From contig OX352772.1 of NCBI GenBank assembly GCA_947095535.1, forward strand, positions 317,016,018 to 317,080,017: a stretch of DNA of 64,000 nt, read 5' to 3'. The position numbers and the translations under genes are program-made. This DNA comes from Poecilobothrus nobilitatus (taxonomy: Eukaryota > Arthropoda > Insecta > Diptera > Dolichopodidae). The notes below the pieces were generated by a model. The model did no database searches, was not told the DNA's origin, and saw nothing but the letters and a program-made list of their open reading frames with translations. Positions 33,631-47,220 of this stretch are shown piece by piece; position 1 is the first letter of the stretch; each line of letters opens with the position of its first letter.

Positions 33631-34560
33631 ATTTTTTTCAGCTTTCTATAATAATTCAATTACCATACTACACCCATATACGATAGTAATCAAATATTTA
33701 CTATAATCATTTAAATTGCATTCAAGAAAACTGTACAGATTACGCAAATATTAATAAATTGATTTATTTATAATTTAAATAACGAGAACTTAAATAGATA
33801 ATTATCCATATTAACATCAAAGGCCTAAGCATGATTAATTTCATGGCCGGGCTAAAAATTTACATTTAAGAATACACCAAAAATAGGCAAGGCAATATGT
33901 AATAAGAAATTGAAAAACTGAAGGTATACAGTAAGGAAATGTTCTGGAAAAATGACATCTAGGAAAATTAGAAAAAATTACATCAGCAATATTTATTTAT
34001 TTATTCTTTGTAGTTTTGTTTTATTATTATATACAATTCGGAATTGTAAAAGATTCAACATAATTTATATGTTCATTATTTTATAAAATTATTTAAATAG
34101 ATCTAAAGTTTGAAAAATTTATACACTAAAGTATAACCATAACATATATGTACATGTTTTTCATTTTTAAATAAAATTATGTAATTTAATATATATAGTT
34201 TTTAAATCGTTACACAATAACACATTTTTAGTTTTACTTTTCCTGAAAAAAACTTTAATCTAAAATAGTTCTTAGATAATAATTGTGTGTATTTTGTATA
34301 CATAGACTAGCTTGTTTGTAAGATTATTTGGGTATCATTTAATTTTTTATTTTGAATACTATATTATTATATTATTATTAATGCTTTGCTACACACTCAT
34401 CCATTTCAACGAACTTAATATAAAAATTCTTGAAGTAAATCTATTAAAATTTAATATTATTCTTATCCCTCTATTCTATAATTTTTTTAATCTATTCAAT
34501 ATTTCAGATATAAAAGTATTATCTGGTATTATTAAACAGTATTCGAAATGCGGTCATTAA
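33631..34560. other. AT-rich stretch; nothing recognised
   Basis: The plus-strand frame 34312-34560 is hydrophobic and AT-driven with no motif; I regard it as chance. Confidence 0.45.
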
Positions 34561-34562
34561 AC

Positions 34563-35440
34563 AGTTTTATTCCACTCAAAACTTAAAATTTTTTTCTAAT
34601 TTTTGAAAAAAGAATCTAGCTTTTTACTAATTTTTTTGCAAATATAATCTAAATGTGTTTTGAAACTTAATTTACTATCAATAACTACGCCTAAATACTT
34701 TATTTCATTAACAATATCAGTTAGTAGATTATCAATCTTTATTTCAATACTTGCTACATTAACTATACCATATACATTTGGTTTTTTTAATATTCAATTT
34801 TAATTTGTTTATTATATACCATTTATGTAAATTTTCTAAACCATCATTCATTTTCTTTATATATTCGTCAACATTATTACCAACTACATAAAATATCACA
34901 TATTAAAATATCATCTGCAAATAGCGCCAAATTTTCAAATTTTATTACTTTCTGCATGTCGTTCTTGCATATGTATTAAAAATAGTAAAACAGCCAATTT
35001 AGTAATTTTTAGAACTGCTAATAACTTTTCTCCTTTGTTTGCGTCTTTTAAACACGGCTGACAGCACATTTTTCCTTATTTTCACGAAGTGATCCATATA
35101 TTGTTAAATTTTTGCAAAAGAATATTACGATTCATAGTTTCAAATACTCGTCGTAGATCAAGAAAGGGATCGAAGTATAGTAATTTTATTATATCATTAA
35201 CTGCGATTTTCCAATTAGTCAGTACTAAATTCAGTACTGTCTGAAGTAATCTTTAATTTGATTATATATATACGGTTCTTTCTCTTATTTTTGATAATAT
35301 AGGGCACATATTTATCGGAGGAAACTTCCTACAATTAATAATGCTGTTTATCTTTTTAATGTGTACTACCATTGACTCTTTAAAACAATCCTTATTCAAT
35401 CTGGAAACAATCCAATTCCAGATCTCAGGGATTCAACAAC
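34563..35440 (-). pseudogene. LINE reverse transcriptase relic
   Basis: On the minus strand, with interruptions, it reads FDPFLDLRRVFETMNRNILL (the block with the first catalytic Asp), then ENLALFADDILICDI (the FADD motif), then VNEIKYLGVVIDSKLSFKTH and a KKISKKL tail. The order and motifs are those of a jockey/CR1-like non-LTR retrotransposon. It carries stops and frame shifts and has no endonuclease or ORF1 nearby, so it is dead. Confidence 0.75.
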
Positions 35441-36700
35441 TGATTTGACAAACACGTAGGACAGAAAAACAAACAACTAAAAGAAAATATTTTAGAATTC
35501 GAAAATAAAGTGTATAGATTCTAATATAAGGATAAAGTTCAAAGACGGATATATACATATACATATTTATATTATATATATTATAATTTATTAATAATAA
35601 TTAAGTATTAATATGTGTATTATTTAGTTCAATTAATATTACCTTTAATATTAGTTTAAAGTTAAATAAAACTTTATAACTCTTGGTTTAAATCAATTTT
35701 GAATTTTAAGCAAAACATAAGCAGATATAAATAGGTAGGTATTGTAGGTAGGTAGGTAGATACCTACCTAGGTATACCTACTGTACTCAAAATACCAAAT
35801 ACTTATTACAAAATAGCTATTACATAGATAATATTATAATGGACATTATTATTTATTTTAACATTCGATTCTCTTACTGTATCTGACCATCATCACTTTT
35901 AAAATCAATAACTTCTGTTTTTTTTTTCAACTAGAACCTTCATCACTTCAGTTTATTTAACAGAAATTTTGGAAAAACATAAAACAGAAATATATTTTCA
36001 ATAATTTAATTAAATTCATTTGATGAAAATTTTAATTTAACTGATTTTGCTACAAATAAAATGTTGATTACATTAATCGATTTGCTAAAAGTAATCGAAT
36101 ATAACAATTAAATAAATAACAATAAAAAAAAATTCATTTTCAAATTAAATCCTTCACACATACATGCATATTAACATATATGTACATATATCACCATACA
36201 TTTTAAATAGGATAATAAATCAAATTGTATTTATTGTTATTTAACGGGACTAAATAATGTTTAACTTAAGTACAATATTCTGTCTGGTCTGGTCAAGTAA
36301 CACCAGATTTTGTATTTCAATACAAAATAGATTCAATTTTACCAAGTTTAAAAAATACATAAAGGAATAAATGAAATTTCTAACTGTAAATTATTTAAAT
36401 AAAAAAATAATTTAAATGAAAATTAATGGTTTTCAAATAATGATTACCTGATCATCATATTATATGAATAAACATACATACATCTACAAGACTGCAAGTG
36501 CTACAACTAAGTTAAAGAATTCTTGTCAAATTATATATGGTATATAGTAAAATTACTGTATTCAATATTAGGTGAGGATTTAGTAATCAAAAACAATCAA
36601 TGCAAGTAAAAGTTATTTGTATTTAAAATAGCAGTAATTAAATATGAGTTACATAAGAGTAATATAGTCAAAATATTCCTATATACTATTCAGTTGTTTT
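35441..36700. other. AT-rich stretch with a GGTA hairpin repeat
   Basis: Only notable content is the inverted TAGG/CCTA microsatellite at 35731-35788. No gene. Confidence 0.55.
35731..35788. repeat. Palindromic TAGG/CCTA microsatellite
   Basis: TAGGTAGGTAGGTAGATACC runs directly into TACCTAGGTATACCTACTG, giving a hairpin-forming inverted tetranucleotide repeat. Confidence 0.85.
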
Positions 36701-36714
36701 TACACTAAAAAAAT

Positions 36715-36830
36715 CTACAGTCGAGTAATCAACGGCTTAGTGAAATTAATGATTGTACTGAAACTTAGTCAAATATTAATAATAAATGACTTAGTGGATG
36801 CCCTATATATGGTCCTTATAGTAGTAGCAA
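36715..36830 (+). repeat. SINE-C 3' fragment
   Basis: TCGAGTAATCAACGGCTTAG and AATAATAAATGACTTAGTGG ATG-type tail correspond to the 3' end of the 9.5-kb and 13.0-kb copies. Confidence 0.6.
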
Positions 36831-37031
36831 GGAAAAAAATTATGTAAGAAGCCAATTATGAACTTAAATTTTAAGCAAACAAAAAAGCAAAATAGAACAA
36901 AAAAAATAAGTAAGGTTAAAAAAAAGGACTGCAGAAGTAGCATTTGCAAATATTTGGAAAAACTTCTTCGTATAATATGAATTAGAGTATCTTCTTGATA
37001 CTTGAGAAGTTTTTGAACATATGAACAAGTT

Positions 37032-37335
37032 TTTGAATTTAAGATTATAGGAACGTCATGGCCAATAACTGTAATAGATCTAACGGCGCCCTCTAATTAA
37101 AAATAACAGACAGCAAACAGACCCAATGAAAATCTCACAATTGTTTGATTCTCCGGTTCTTGCATTTTTGATATACAAATTACTAAATTAATTTACTGAA
37201 TTTAAGATTATAGCAGCGTCACGGCCAATAACTATAATAGATCTAAAGGCGACCTCTAATTAAAAATAACAGCAAACAGACCCAAAGGTGATTGCATTTT
37301 TGATATACAAATTACCAAATTACCATATTTACGAA
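37032..37335 (+). repeat. Tandem duplication of about 165 bp
   Basis: GAATTTAAGATTATAGGAAC, GTCATGGCCAATAACTGTAA, TAGATCTAACGGCGCCCTCT at about 37035 recurs at about 37199 as GAATTTAAGATTATAGCAGC, GTCACGGCCAATAACTATAA, TAGATCTAAAGGCGACCTCT. Both end in TTGCATTTTTGATATACAAA. The second unit has a deletion after ACAGACCCAA. Confidence 0.8.
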
Positions 37336-37444
37336 TTACGTATGTTATATAGTTTTTTAAAGGGTTTGTAGACATATAACGTGATTAATGTAAATTGCAT
37401 TGTGCGTTTGTGAAAAAGTCTTTAGAGTATAATTTTTTTTTTTT

Positions 37445-37625
37445 TTCACTTGTAATAAGAGCATCCACTAAGTCATTTATTATTATTTATGTTTGACTAA
37501 ACTTCAGTTTATGGAATACATATAGTTTCACTCATTTCATTAATCTATTTTACTGAGCAGGGTTTAATTTCGACGCCTTACGAATAAAAGGATGGATGTC
37601 TTAATTACTACAATATCGGCTGGAC
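37445..37625 (-). mobile_element. SINE-C short copy, body deleted
   Basis: On the plus strand it starts with the inverted tail CATCCACTAAGTCATTTATT and ends with an inverted head TGTCTTAATTACTACAATAT CGGCTGG. The AT-rich body seen in the 9.5-kb copy is missing, so tail and head are close together. Confidence 0.6.
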
Positions 37626-38295
37626 AAATATATTATTAATTACACTACATTACATAATCAACTGCAACACTGTTTTCAGTAATTCTACATAATATTTTTT
37701 TTTTTTTGAACAATGATTATAACAATACTATGAAAGGAAAAAAAAATAAAAACTTATTTTCATTAGGGTGTAAAATGAAATAAATGTTCCAAGTCTCGAA
37801 AATTTTAACTCTGTCGATACTTTTATTTAAATTAATGCTTTGAATATTTCGTAAAATAAATTAAGTGTTTATTATATAGTTAATATTTAATTAATGTAAA
37901 TGTTAAAAACAATATACTAACAAACGTATATGAAAATAATTATTAGCGTCTACAGTTAATAAATTACAATTATTAATATCATTAAATATTAAATCAAGTG
38001 CTCTAATTTAAGTAAAATTTAATCAGGATTCTATAATAACCATACAATAAATACGATATATTTTATATTAATTTATATTTATTGAAACGATAATATTTAT
38101 AGATATCGGATATAGCCCCTCAAAATCAACTAATTCAATTAAAATTAGAAAATTATATAACGTTCTGGACATTTTGATTTTAAATCATATGATATTTTAA
38201 ATATATTATATTTTATATATAAATATATATATTCGATATATCGTATGTTAGACTTGTGATACGTGTCACCAAAATTTGTCACTAAATTAAAACAT
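37626..38295. other. AT-rich stretch; nothing recognised
   Basis: No motif-bearing frame or repeat boundary. Confidence 0.45.
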
Positions 38296-38480
38296 GGAGC
38301 CCCAGTGAGCTAGTGGGTAAGAGCGTGTGAAATACATTGTAAACACCGAGGGTGTGTGGGTTCGAACCCCACTCACGTCGTAAGAATAATTCTCCCTTAC
38401 GAAATTTACAGCTACGCCTGAAAAGGAAAGGCTATGTAATTTCCTTGTCATATTTATGTGGTAGGAGAATAAACAAAAAA
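38296..38480 (+). mobile_element. SINE-A full-length copy with 11-bp target duplication
   Basis: Head GGAGCCCCAGTGAGCTAGTG, box B-like GGTTCGAACCCC, then CGTCGTAAGAATAATTCTCC, CGCCTGAAAAGGAAAGG, TATTTATGTGGTAGGAGAAT and an A-rich tail. AAATTAAAACA occurs at 38284-38294 and 38481-38491 on either side, a perfect target duplication. Confidence 0.85.
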
Positions 38481-38491
38481 AAATTAAAACA

Positions 38492-41439
38492 CAAACAACT
38501 TTTAGTTTTATTTAAGCCCAATAAGCCAAACCATTTAGCATGGTTACTTAGCTTTTTGTTTCCAGACAATATTAAAAATTTCATGGTTCGAACCCCAATT
38601 GAATGATAATAATCTAATCTTCTTCCTTCTAAACTTGATTTTAAAAAAACCTTTAATTATCGAGAACAATTTGATTTCCCAATTCCTGGTGAATCCTAAT
38701 CATTATCTGTGATTTTCGAGAATATTTCATGATATACGTGTAGTTAATTGTAGTTCTAAAATATGAAAAATCCAATATAAAATATTATATAAGAAATAAT
38801 AATCATCAACAATATGATTAAAAAATGTCAGAAGTTCTTAAATAGCTTTCGACTAAGATATGATTCTATCAATTTGGAACCAAACTTTATTAAAATTTAC
38901 ATTTTTTAAGTTAACCAGTAAATATTAAAAAATAATAATAAATATAATACCAATTATTTCACCCTTATAAAGAAAAGAAAAAGAAAAATATTAACTGATA
39001 TCTTTTTTTCTATATTTTTGCAATATCCGTTATTTTGTCTGTATCCTGATCCTAAAAAAAAAAAAAAAAATATTATCCAGGAAAAGAAAAATTTTTCTTT
39101 TTTTTTTTGAAATTGTTAGAATTGAGAACGTTCCGGAAATTTGGTCCGTTTAACATTGTGTTTTATTAATGTTTTCATGGTGCTATTACCATCATTACAC
39201 ACATTATAATCCATACAATAAATGATAAAAATAATTTTTATTTATTAATCTATTTCTTTTTGTATTATTGCTATCCTATTTCTTTTATTTTGCTATCCTT
39301 TTCTTTAAGAAAACAAAATTTCAGGGTTTACAAACAACAGAGCTAAAATGAACGACTTAAAAAAAAAAGAAAAATTTGTTATTTTTTACTAGTGTCGATA
39401 AAAAACATCAAAATTCACCAATATGAACTGTACCAGCTTTTTTTGGGTAGTGCTAGATTTTAACCAACCTTAACCACCTCCTTTAATCACGAAACTTTAA
39501 AATGGGATCTTTAATATAATTGTTCAGTTCGGTTTTAGAGATAAGAAGGATGGGTAAAAAATATTTTGCAGAACACGTGTAATGCAAATGTCATATGCGG
39601 GTTCCATAAACATTTAAAAAAATGGTCAATATTCCATTTCATTTAATGGTTTATTTAATTTGCGATTACCAATACATAACAAAGGATTTGCTTTTTTTTT
39701 ATTCTGGCCAGACCTCTAATTGTCGCTTAATATTACCTGTTTATTGTAATTTTCCTACAAAGTTTTTTTAGATGCCTTCAGGTTTTTTCAAATTAAATTG
39801 TGATTTTTCTAAAATGTTTTAAGTTTTTAAATTTCATGTTTTTTTATTTTAGATTTATAGAAAAAATCTCATCTAAATTTCAAATTTCATGCGATTGAGA
39901 ATTTCAAAAAAGAAAAAAAATGTATATAGAATTATTTAAAAGTGTATAAAAGATTTTCAACAACATTAAACTAAATATGTGTAGAATACTAGTGAAGATA
40001 AATAGTCCAATTTATGACGTATTGTTTAATTTCTCTCTGAATTTTTACTACTTCTATTTTTAATATGTACATAGAAAAACTAATTATTGTACTAGATAAT
40101 AGATGGTGCACAAATGTCTTAAATGTCTGTGTTTTTTCTTCATCGTCCTTTATAGAAAACGACTATAGCCAAATTATTGACCACGAGCTGCTTAATGACA
40201 ATAATGATTCAAAAAACTGAAATCAAAGTCTATGTCTAATCTAGATGCCAAGTGCTTCTTATTAAAGTGAGGAAAAAACATATTTAAAAAGTGAAACTTC
40301 AAAGAGGAAACTATAAACTTAATTGGTTTTTGGGAAATGTTTGCAATTACTTAAATGTGATTTACATATCGTGTTACCACAAATACCAAAAGTATTAGCA
40401 AAAGTTAATAAAATAATTAAATTTGAATTTTTACAATATACATTGCATTTGTTGCTTATGACTTTAATTCAAAAATTACTTAGAAATGACTCAAACTAGC
40501 TAAATGTCGAATTTATTTATAAAAATTTCTAAAATGTCTAAAATAAAAAATATTTTCCTAGCATTTTTATTGAAGTTTTTTTATAGTATCTGTTGGAATA
40601 TTTTATTACTTCTACATATTAATAAAAAAATGAATTTACATTTTTTTCCAAATATGTTTATAACACATGCATGACAACGAACCACATTTAGAAAGATCCT
40701 GATTTAAAGATTCAACTATTTAAAATAATTTTTGTAAATATATGAAATTTTAACATAAGTATAACAAAGTATTGATTTTTGAGAATGGATATAAGTACAG
40801 GTTAAATTTCACTTTCATTAAAGGAAAATATAAGGAAAAGAAAAGGAAGCAAATATATTTTAAGATAGGAAAAACTACAAAAAAAAACCGTATTTTTATG
40901 GTTTATTAGTTGAAAGGAGAATAAAACGATCAGAGCTTACAATATTATTAAAATAAAATATTCTTAATAGTTTTTCAAAAAGGCAATAAACTTGTTTGTG
41001 ATAAAATTAGGTTTAAAAAATTTAAATAAAAATTATTTTTAGATTTCATTTTTATCTAAATGGCAATAAAAATTTTAATTTTTATAGCACACAGTAGTTA
41101 AATGACCCGTAAATTCAAAACTTTTAGTTTTGTTAGAAAGAGTTTTAGTATTTCTTATATTTTTAGAATATTGATACGGTATCGGTTAATATACGAATCA
41201 TATGATTATCATGTGGTTTACGATTTACAGCAGTACCATAATTCGTAGTATATTAGCCCCATAAAAAAAACAAATAAAGGTTCAACTAGTTTCACTCGAT
41301 GGTTGATCTCGTTTTCGGCTTGTTTTAGTTACAATTCTTTATTGAGTTTAAATTAATGGTAATCAATAAAATAATACTTATTTATTTAATTATTTGGTTC
41401 ATGCTTAACAAATATAGAACTTTATGCAACTATAGATTT
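38492..41439. other. Gene-free AT-rich stretch
   Basis: Nearly 3 kb without a motif-bearing frame, tRNA-like box or clear inverted repeat. Confidence 0.5.
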
Positions 41440-41960
41440 TTTTTTAAGGTTGACTTGGCTAGATGAAGATTAATTTTGTTTTTGTGTTTATTGCATAAGA
41501 ACATCCTCCTATTAATGAGGTTCATGTTTGCCATAATTGGTACGGTAAAATTGAAGGTAAAACATGTTATGTGATCGTAGTCTAGATTAGAAGCTGCACA
41601 AAAGTTTACTTTATTAAGTAACTGAGTAAAATGGTTGTTACCTTTATGTAATTCTGTATCGGTAACAATAACAACGGCAACATTCTCAAGGGTGTAAAAG
41701 TTTAATAAATTTAATCGTTGTTTGTAAGGTGCGAAAGATTATGCGGATCTTCCCAAGAGATATGACGAACAGCAAATCTATGAATTTTTTTTTAAACAGA
41801 TTCAATCCTATAGTAACACAGAGATTTAAAAACATAAGGATCTTCAAATTCTTTTACCCAACATTTAATAAAACCGAGCATGAAATTGGCTTTATTTAAA
41901 ACGTAGGTATATTCAGCTTAAAATGATAGTTTGTTGTCGAAGAGTACTCCCAAATCTTTA
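41440..41960 (-). pseudogene. LINE reverse transcriptase C-terminal relic
   Basis: The minus strand reads KDLGVLFDNKLSF, then LNKANFMLGFIKCWVKEFED, KSLCYYRIESV, KIHRFAVRHISWEDPHNLS. This is the region after the FADD palm motif in jockey-like LINE ORF2 (LGVxFDxxLSF ... VRxIL). Stops and shifts show decay. The catalytic palm itself is absent. Confidence 0.7.
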
Positions 41961-43380
41961 ATTTAAAAAGAAAACTGGGATAGATTGGTTATTAAGAGAA
42001 TAATTAAACGATAATGGACACAAAGAACGCGTGAAAGTAATATAGTATGTATATGTATAATAGTAATAAATATTATAAATGTATATAATATTAATTAATA
42101 ATATATACTAATTATATGTTAATAAATGATAATATGATAATATGTATATACACAAAATAATTTCAAATGTAAAAATAAAAAACCCATTTTAATTTATATC
42201 TTATAACTCACAATATAAAATAAGTTCATTATCAAAAATTGTGCAATTTGTATTTAACATATAATATATGTAGTAACATTAATATTACATAATAATGATA
42301 TTTAATAGAATTTATTTCATACTTCTGTTATATTTTTATAGTTAAAAAAATAATATATATATACCTATGCGATTCCACAAATAATGGGTAGAAATAAAAA
42401 AAAAAATATTTTCAATTCTAAATTATATACTTGACATGTGCCTTGTTCAGTCTTAGTTTGAGGATAATTAATGTCGTCTCTTAGAGTATGTCAGAATAAT
42501 AATATTAAATAATGGTTCTTAATTAATTCAAATAGAATAATTTAATAAATTATCTTGAAAATATTCTTACCCAATATTCTTAAAATTCTTTTAAAATTTA
42601 TGTACAATATAAAATTTATAAATTTTTTTGGTTCTCTTGAATTTAACCAAATCGTAATATACAGTCATACTCAAAAGTATTAAGACTATATATAATATAA
42701 ATTAAAAGAATAATAAATTAGGATTTTAAATTAAATTGAAATAAGGGTACGTACTAAAGATATTACAAAAGAATAATATAAAATTTTATACAATATAACA
42801 ATTATATCCTATATACAATACAATTACTGAGAGAAAAAATTTCAGTTAAGACTAAAACAAATGTTTCATTACTATGAAACTCTTACTAGAGTTGCGAAGA
42901 ACTCACTATGTCCAAATAAAATGCTAAATGAAATAAATACCAAAATTTAAAAAAAAAACTGATTTTATTTTGACAGTTCAAACCTTTAACTGGATAGTAT
43001 GAACTATTGCCTTTATACTTAATGATAGTTAATTCCTAAATTCAATTCGGATCTGAATTCTTTAGCTATCAATCCTATTAAATTTGAGTCCATTGAAAAT
43101 TCAAGTAGGATGACAGGCTGTTGCTATGATCAGTCCAATAGTTAAAATTTTTCTGAAAAATAGAGACCAACGAACATTAAAAAAAGTGATACAATACATT
43201 TATATATTTTATGAATTATTGGTGTCTTATGTAACACAGTCCCACTGTATTAAGATTTCCCTTCCTATGTCTAAAACTTTAAAGAATGCTTTAAAAAATG
43301 GTGCATTAAAGAATGCTTTAAAAGTCGATATAATATAATAAAACAATTCTGTACTTTATTCCTTCGATTACATATTTTCA
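41961..43380. other. AT-rich stretch; nothing recognised
   Basis: The frame 43126-43338 ends in a small internal repeat (TTAAAGAATGCTTTAAAAAA type) and has no family motif. Confidence 0.45.
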
Positions 43381-43381
43381 T

Positions 43382-44003
43382 GACGGAATAAAATAACGCT
43401 GCAATGAAATAAAGCCGTAAGAAAAAATTAAATAAAGTCCTAAAATTTGCATGCCAAATAACGCTGTAAAAACTGAAATAACGCGGTAAAAAATTGTGTG
43501 TTATTTAATTTTTTTTGCGGTGTTATTTTATTTCTTTGCGGTATTGTTTCATTCTTACGGCGCTATTTCATTTTTTAAGGCATTATTTCATTAGTTTGTG
43601 GCGTTATTTCATTTACAAAATATGTATGTATATATGAGATTCTAAATTAGAAGGGAGTTTAGAGCAAAATTAGTGTTATATACGTGTATATGACATTCTG
43701 AATTACGAAGGATTTTAGAGTTTGAGTCAAAATCAGGGTATTCCCTTTTTCCAAGATTTTTAAAAATACGTATATGCAGGATTCTGAATTAGGGTCATTT
43801 CACTCAATACTCAATAAAATTTATTTAGTGTTTTAGTTTTTAATTTAATGTTAGTATGAAACCTTTTTGTGGCATTATTTCATTTTAAAATGCAAGAATG
43901 AAATAATGGCGCATTAAAAGGAAATAACGCCACAATACAATGAAATGAAATAATTTCATTTTTGTTTGTGGCTTTATTTCATTGCGACATTATTTCATGC
44001 CGC
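43382..44003. mobile_element. Foldback element built of GAAATAACGCC units, 9-bp target duplication
   Basis: About fifteen short units of TGAAATAACGCCGYAA type lie head-out in both arms: GAAATAACGCGGTAAA, GCGGTGTTATTTTATTTC, ACGGCGCTATTTCATT, GTGGCGTTATTTCATT. The outer ends GACGGAATAAAATAACGCTG and, inverted, GCGGCATGAAATAATGTCGC align. TATTTTCAT flanks it at 43373-43381 and 44004-44012. The centre (about 43620-43800) contains the 80-bp dispersed repeat also seen at 3.5 and 31.6 kb. Confidence 0.8.
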
Positions 44004-44012
44004 TATTTTCAT

Positions 44013-47000
44013 ACATGCATATACATATACTTACTTCTAATGTGTTAAATTGTTTTTAGTCACATGTTCTACTTTTTATTAAATTTTCTGTTTCAAGAGC
44101 ACTTGAATTCTTTTTTAACAACTATTTTGTTCTCAAGCACATTTTGTTTTCGTGTAATTTGTGATTATTTGATTGAAATTTTCACTTTTTGTTATAACAG
44201 AAAGTTTTTTTTAACAATAATTTTCACCTCAAAAACTGGGCTGAATAACATTGTAATGTTTTTTTTTTTTTAATAAAGTTCACACATCCTTTTGTATATT
44301 GTAAAATGATTTCTTTTTATCTGATTTACTTTTAACAATTCTTTTAAGGGGTGGTACAAAAAAAAAAGAATTCATGTAATCTTAATTCTGAAGTATATGT
44401 TATATTTAGGTATGATAAAACTTGATAAGTGTCTTGATAAAGTTTGTAAGCTTTTTGAGTGGGAAATGTATGAATTGTGATTTTTTTTTTGCTTAGAAGA
44501 TATTTAAGGATTTAAGAACAAATATACATGAGGTATTAATAATAGATTTTTTAGATGAGAACTAGACAATTTCATAATTTTTTAATGATTTGAAAAGTAT
44601 GCGTTTGAAATAAACAAAATGAATCCTGCGGGAGATATAGATATTGAAAAGACACCAAGAAAACTTAAACTCCACCCACTAACACTAAAACCACCTTCCC
44701 ACTTAGTCAGTGTAAAGCGTTAATCACGATAACTGTAAAGCAGTATTATTGCTGAGGAATAGGATGAGGAAAGCAAAAGCAATAAGGACGAGAAAATTTG
44801 AAATTAAAATGTACGAGCTTAATTTGATGCAGATTGCAAATGCAGATGTAAGTTGGTAATTACTTGAACTTCTGTATATTATACGACTCGAAGAACACCT
44901 GTGGTGGTACGTTACACAATTTGAACGTATGAATTAAGAATGAATTTTTAAGAGAAAGTTATAATTCTTGATTAATAGCATTCTTATAGTTCATTTTAGT
45001 AAAATAATTTTAATTATTTCATTCACGTTTAATGATTAGAAAAAGGATAAAAATGCAGGTTCAGAATTCATCAAAATAAAACGATATATAATTGATATTA
45101 AATAATTATATATATATTAAAAAATTGCTAAATAAGAGTTTGGTAATCAAATAAAAATTTCAGATGTGCATTCAACGTTACATTTTATCATATATAATGT
45201 ACAAAATTATATATGTATTATAATAAAAATAATATTACCACTACAATATTATTAAATCTTCTTTTTTCCTTTTAAACCCAGTGTTTTTAACAGCTTTTTC
45301 TTCTTGGCTTTCCAACTTACCTTTCAGGGTGATTCGAATTTAAGTGCATTGACATTTTAGAATCTAGACAAAAGTTTTTTATGGCGGTTAGATTGTGGGT
45401 ATTTTTATATTATAATAAAAGTAAAATTTAGAATTTTAAGCAACCATATGAAAATCCGAAAAATTGTAATATAAATATATTTACATTATTTTTAAAGATA
45501 TACTTATTTTACTTAAAACTTAAAAATTTAGATATAAAAAATTAGTAAAATGCTAAAAATTTATTTTCTACATGAATAAAAAATTATAACTTAAAAATAA
45601 TTTAATATAGGTATATTTAATATGAAAAAATTGCCTTACATAGATTAGTAGACCTTACATAGATAAAATAGTAAAGCATATTATATAACATTATCACAGT
45701 AAACTGGATAGATTACCAAGGTATTCATACAAACGTAAAAAAACATTTTATGATTTATTCATAGATTTAATAAATTTTATAACTCATTATAAGCATATAA
45801 AAAAATAAAAAAGAACCATAAAAAAATCAATCTAAAAAATTAAATTCGAAAGCAATACCGAAAAATGACAGTTAATTTCATTATATACATGCATACATAT
45901 AAACATTTCGTTTTTTTCTATTTTAAAATTGATTCCTTTTTTTTATTATAATTCATACTTTAATTTATTTTAAACGAATAGCTTTACAATAACAGTCAAA
46001 TAATATATGTATATATTTATATATCCCGTAATCCTTATATAATTATCATAATACAGAACATTTAATTCTGCTATAGAATTTTCTGTCGTGGTCATTAAAT
46101 GAAATTTTCGAGATTTTCTGCATTTGACAATTTTATATTGTAAAAATAAAAAAAAAATGTTTTTTTTTTTTCTGTTTTGTGATCCTATGTAACAGGCGAG
46201 TTATCCTGGCCAACAATTACTGTACTGTTTGTTTTATTCTCAGGATTATTTTTTTTTTTATTCTTTCTGATGGCCAACCTAATTCGTTGGGTTTCTTAGT
46301 GTTTTGGTGTTTTAAATTGTTTTTTTTTTTTTTGTTAGTTTTGACAAGACATTTCTAGTACTTAAATGCAGACGCTATTCAATAGTTTTTTTTTTTTTTT
46401 TGATTATTACAATAATGCAAGTAATTTGATTTTTTATTTTATTTTTTTCTACATCGTGGTTCTGTAAATCTTTTCAAAATCCAAGAGCAATTGAAGAATT
46501 TATTTACATAAAAAAAAAAAAAATCAAAATCGCCTGTAAAATTAAAATTAAAAAAAAAAAAGAAAAACTGTTGATTTTTAATTGATCTTTATGGAATAAT
46601 ATTTTTTTTTTTCCAAACAATTTGTTCATATTGTATTTCGTCCTTTGTCACTTTTTTTTCATCCTTTTCTTTTAATTCATAATATTATGCATTTATAATT
46701 TATGTCTGTTTTGGCCTATTAACCATCACCCTATTATTTTGTTTTTAAACTGTATAATAAAAAAAAAAAATTGAAAGTAGGAAAAAAAGGACATTTATTT
46801 TTAGTTAGGACATAAAATATAAATGTTTGGAATTTCAATAATTTCTCTTTTCTTTCCATTTTTTTTTTCTAGTTGCTTTTGTTTTGTGACTTAATGAAAA
46901 ATCTAAGGGCATTATTTTATCTTTAGAATAAAATAATTTTTACACCATACGATTATGAAATGACGCAATTTTTTTTTTTTCTATCTATATACATTTTGCT

Positions 47001-47219
47001 TGATTTCAATTTCATAATAGGAGGTTTGTAACAAAAATATTATGGGCCATAAAATATTTTCAACATTTAGTCGATTGCTAACCCAAGCAGATCAAAATTA
47101 TGATACCAACAATCGAATGTTCACCGTGAATTCCTATTAAAATTTACTTAAGAGATCTGTTATAGCTGAGCAGTTTATAAAACATTTAAAAATAATGAGT
47201 TTCGGGTAAGTTTGTTAAT
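44013..47219. other. Gene-free stretch, homopolymer-rich
   Basis: Many T and A runs, especially 46150-47000. The slightly more GC-rich patch 44640-44920 has no frame or repeat I recognise. Confidence 0.5.
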
Positions 47220-47220
47220 A

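Noticed and set aside
34312..34560. 82-residue hydrophobic protein
   Set aside because: Composition follows the AT-rich background; no motif, no splice context.
44640..44920. Possible kinase exon for Shark in a less AT-rich patch
   Set aside because: Neither strand gives kinase motifs or a clean frame with splice sites.
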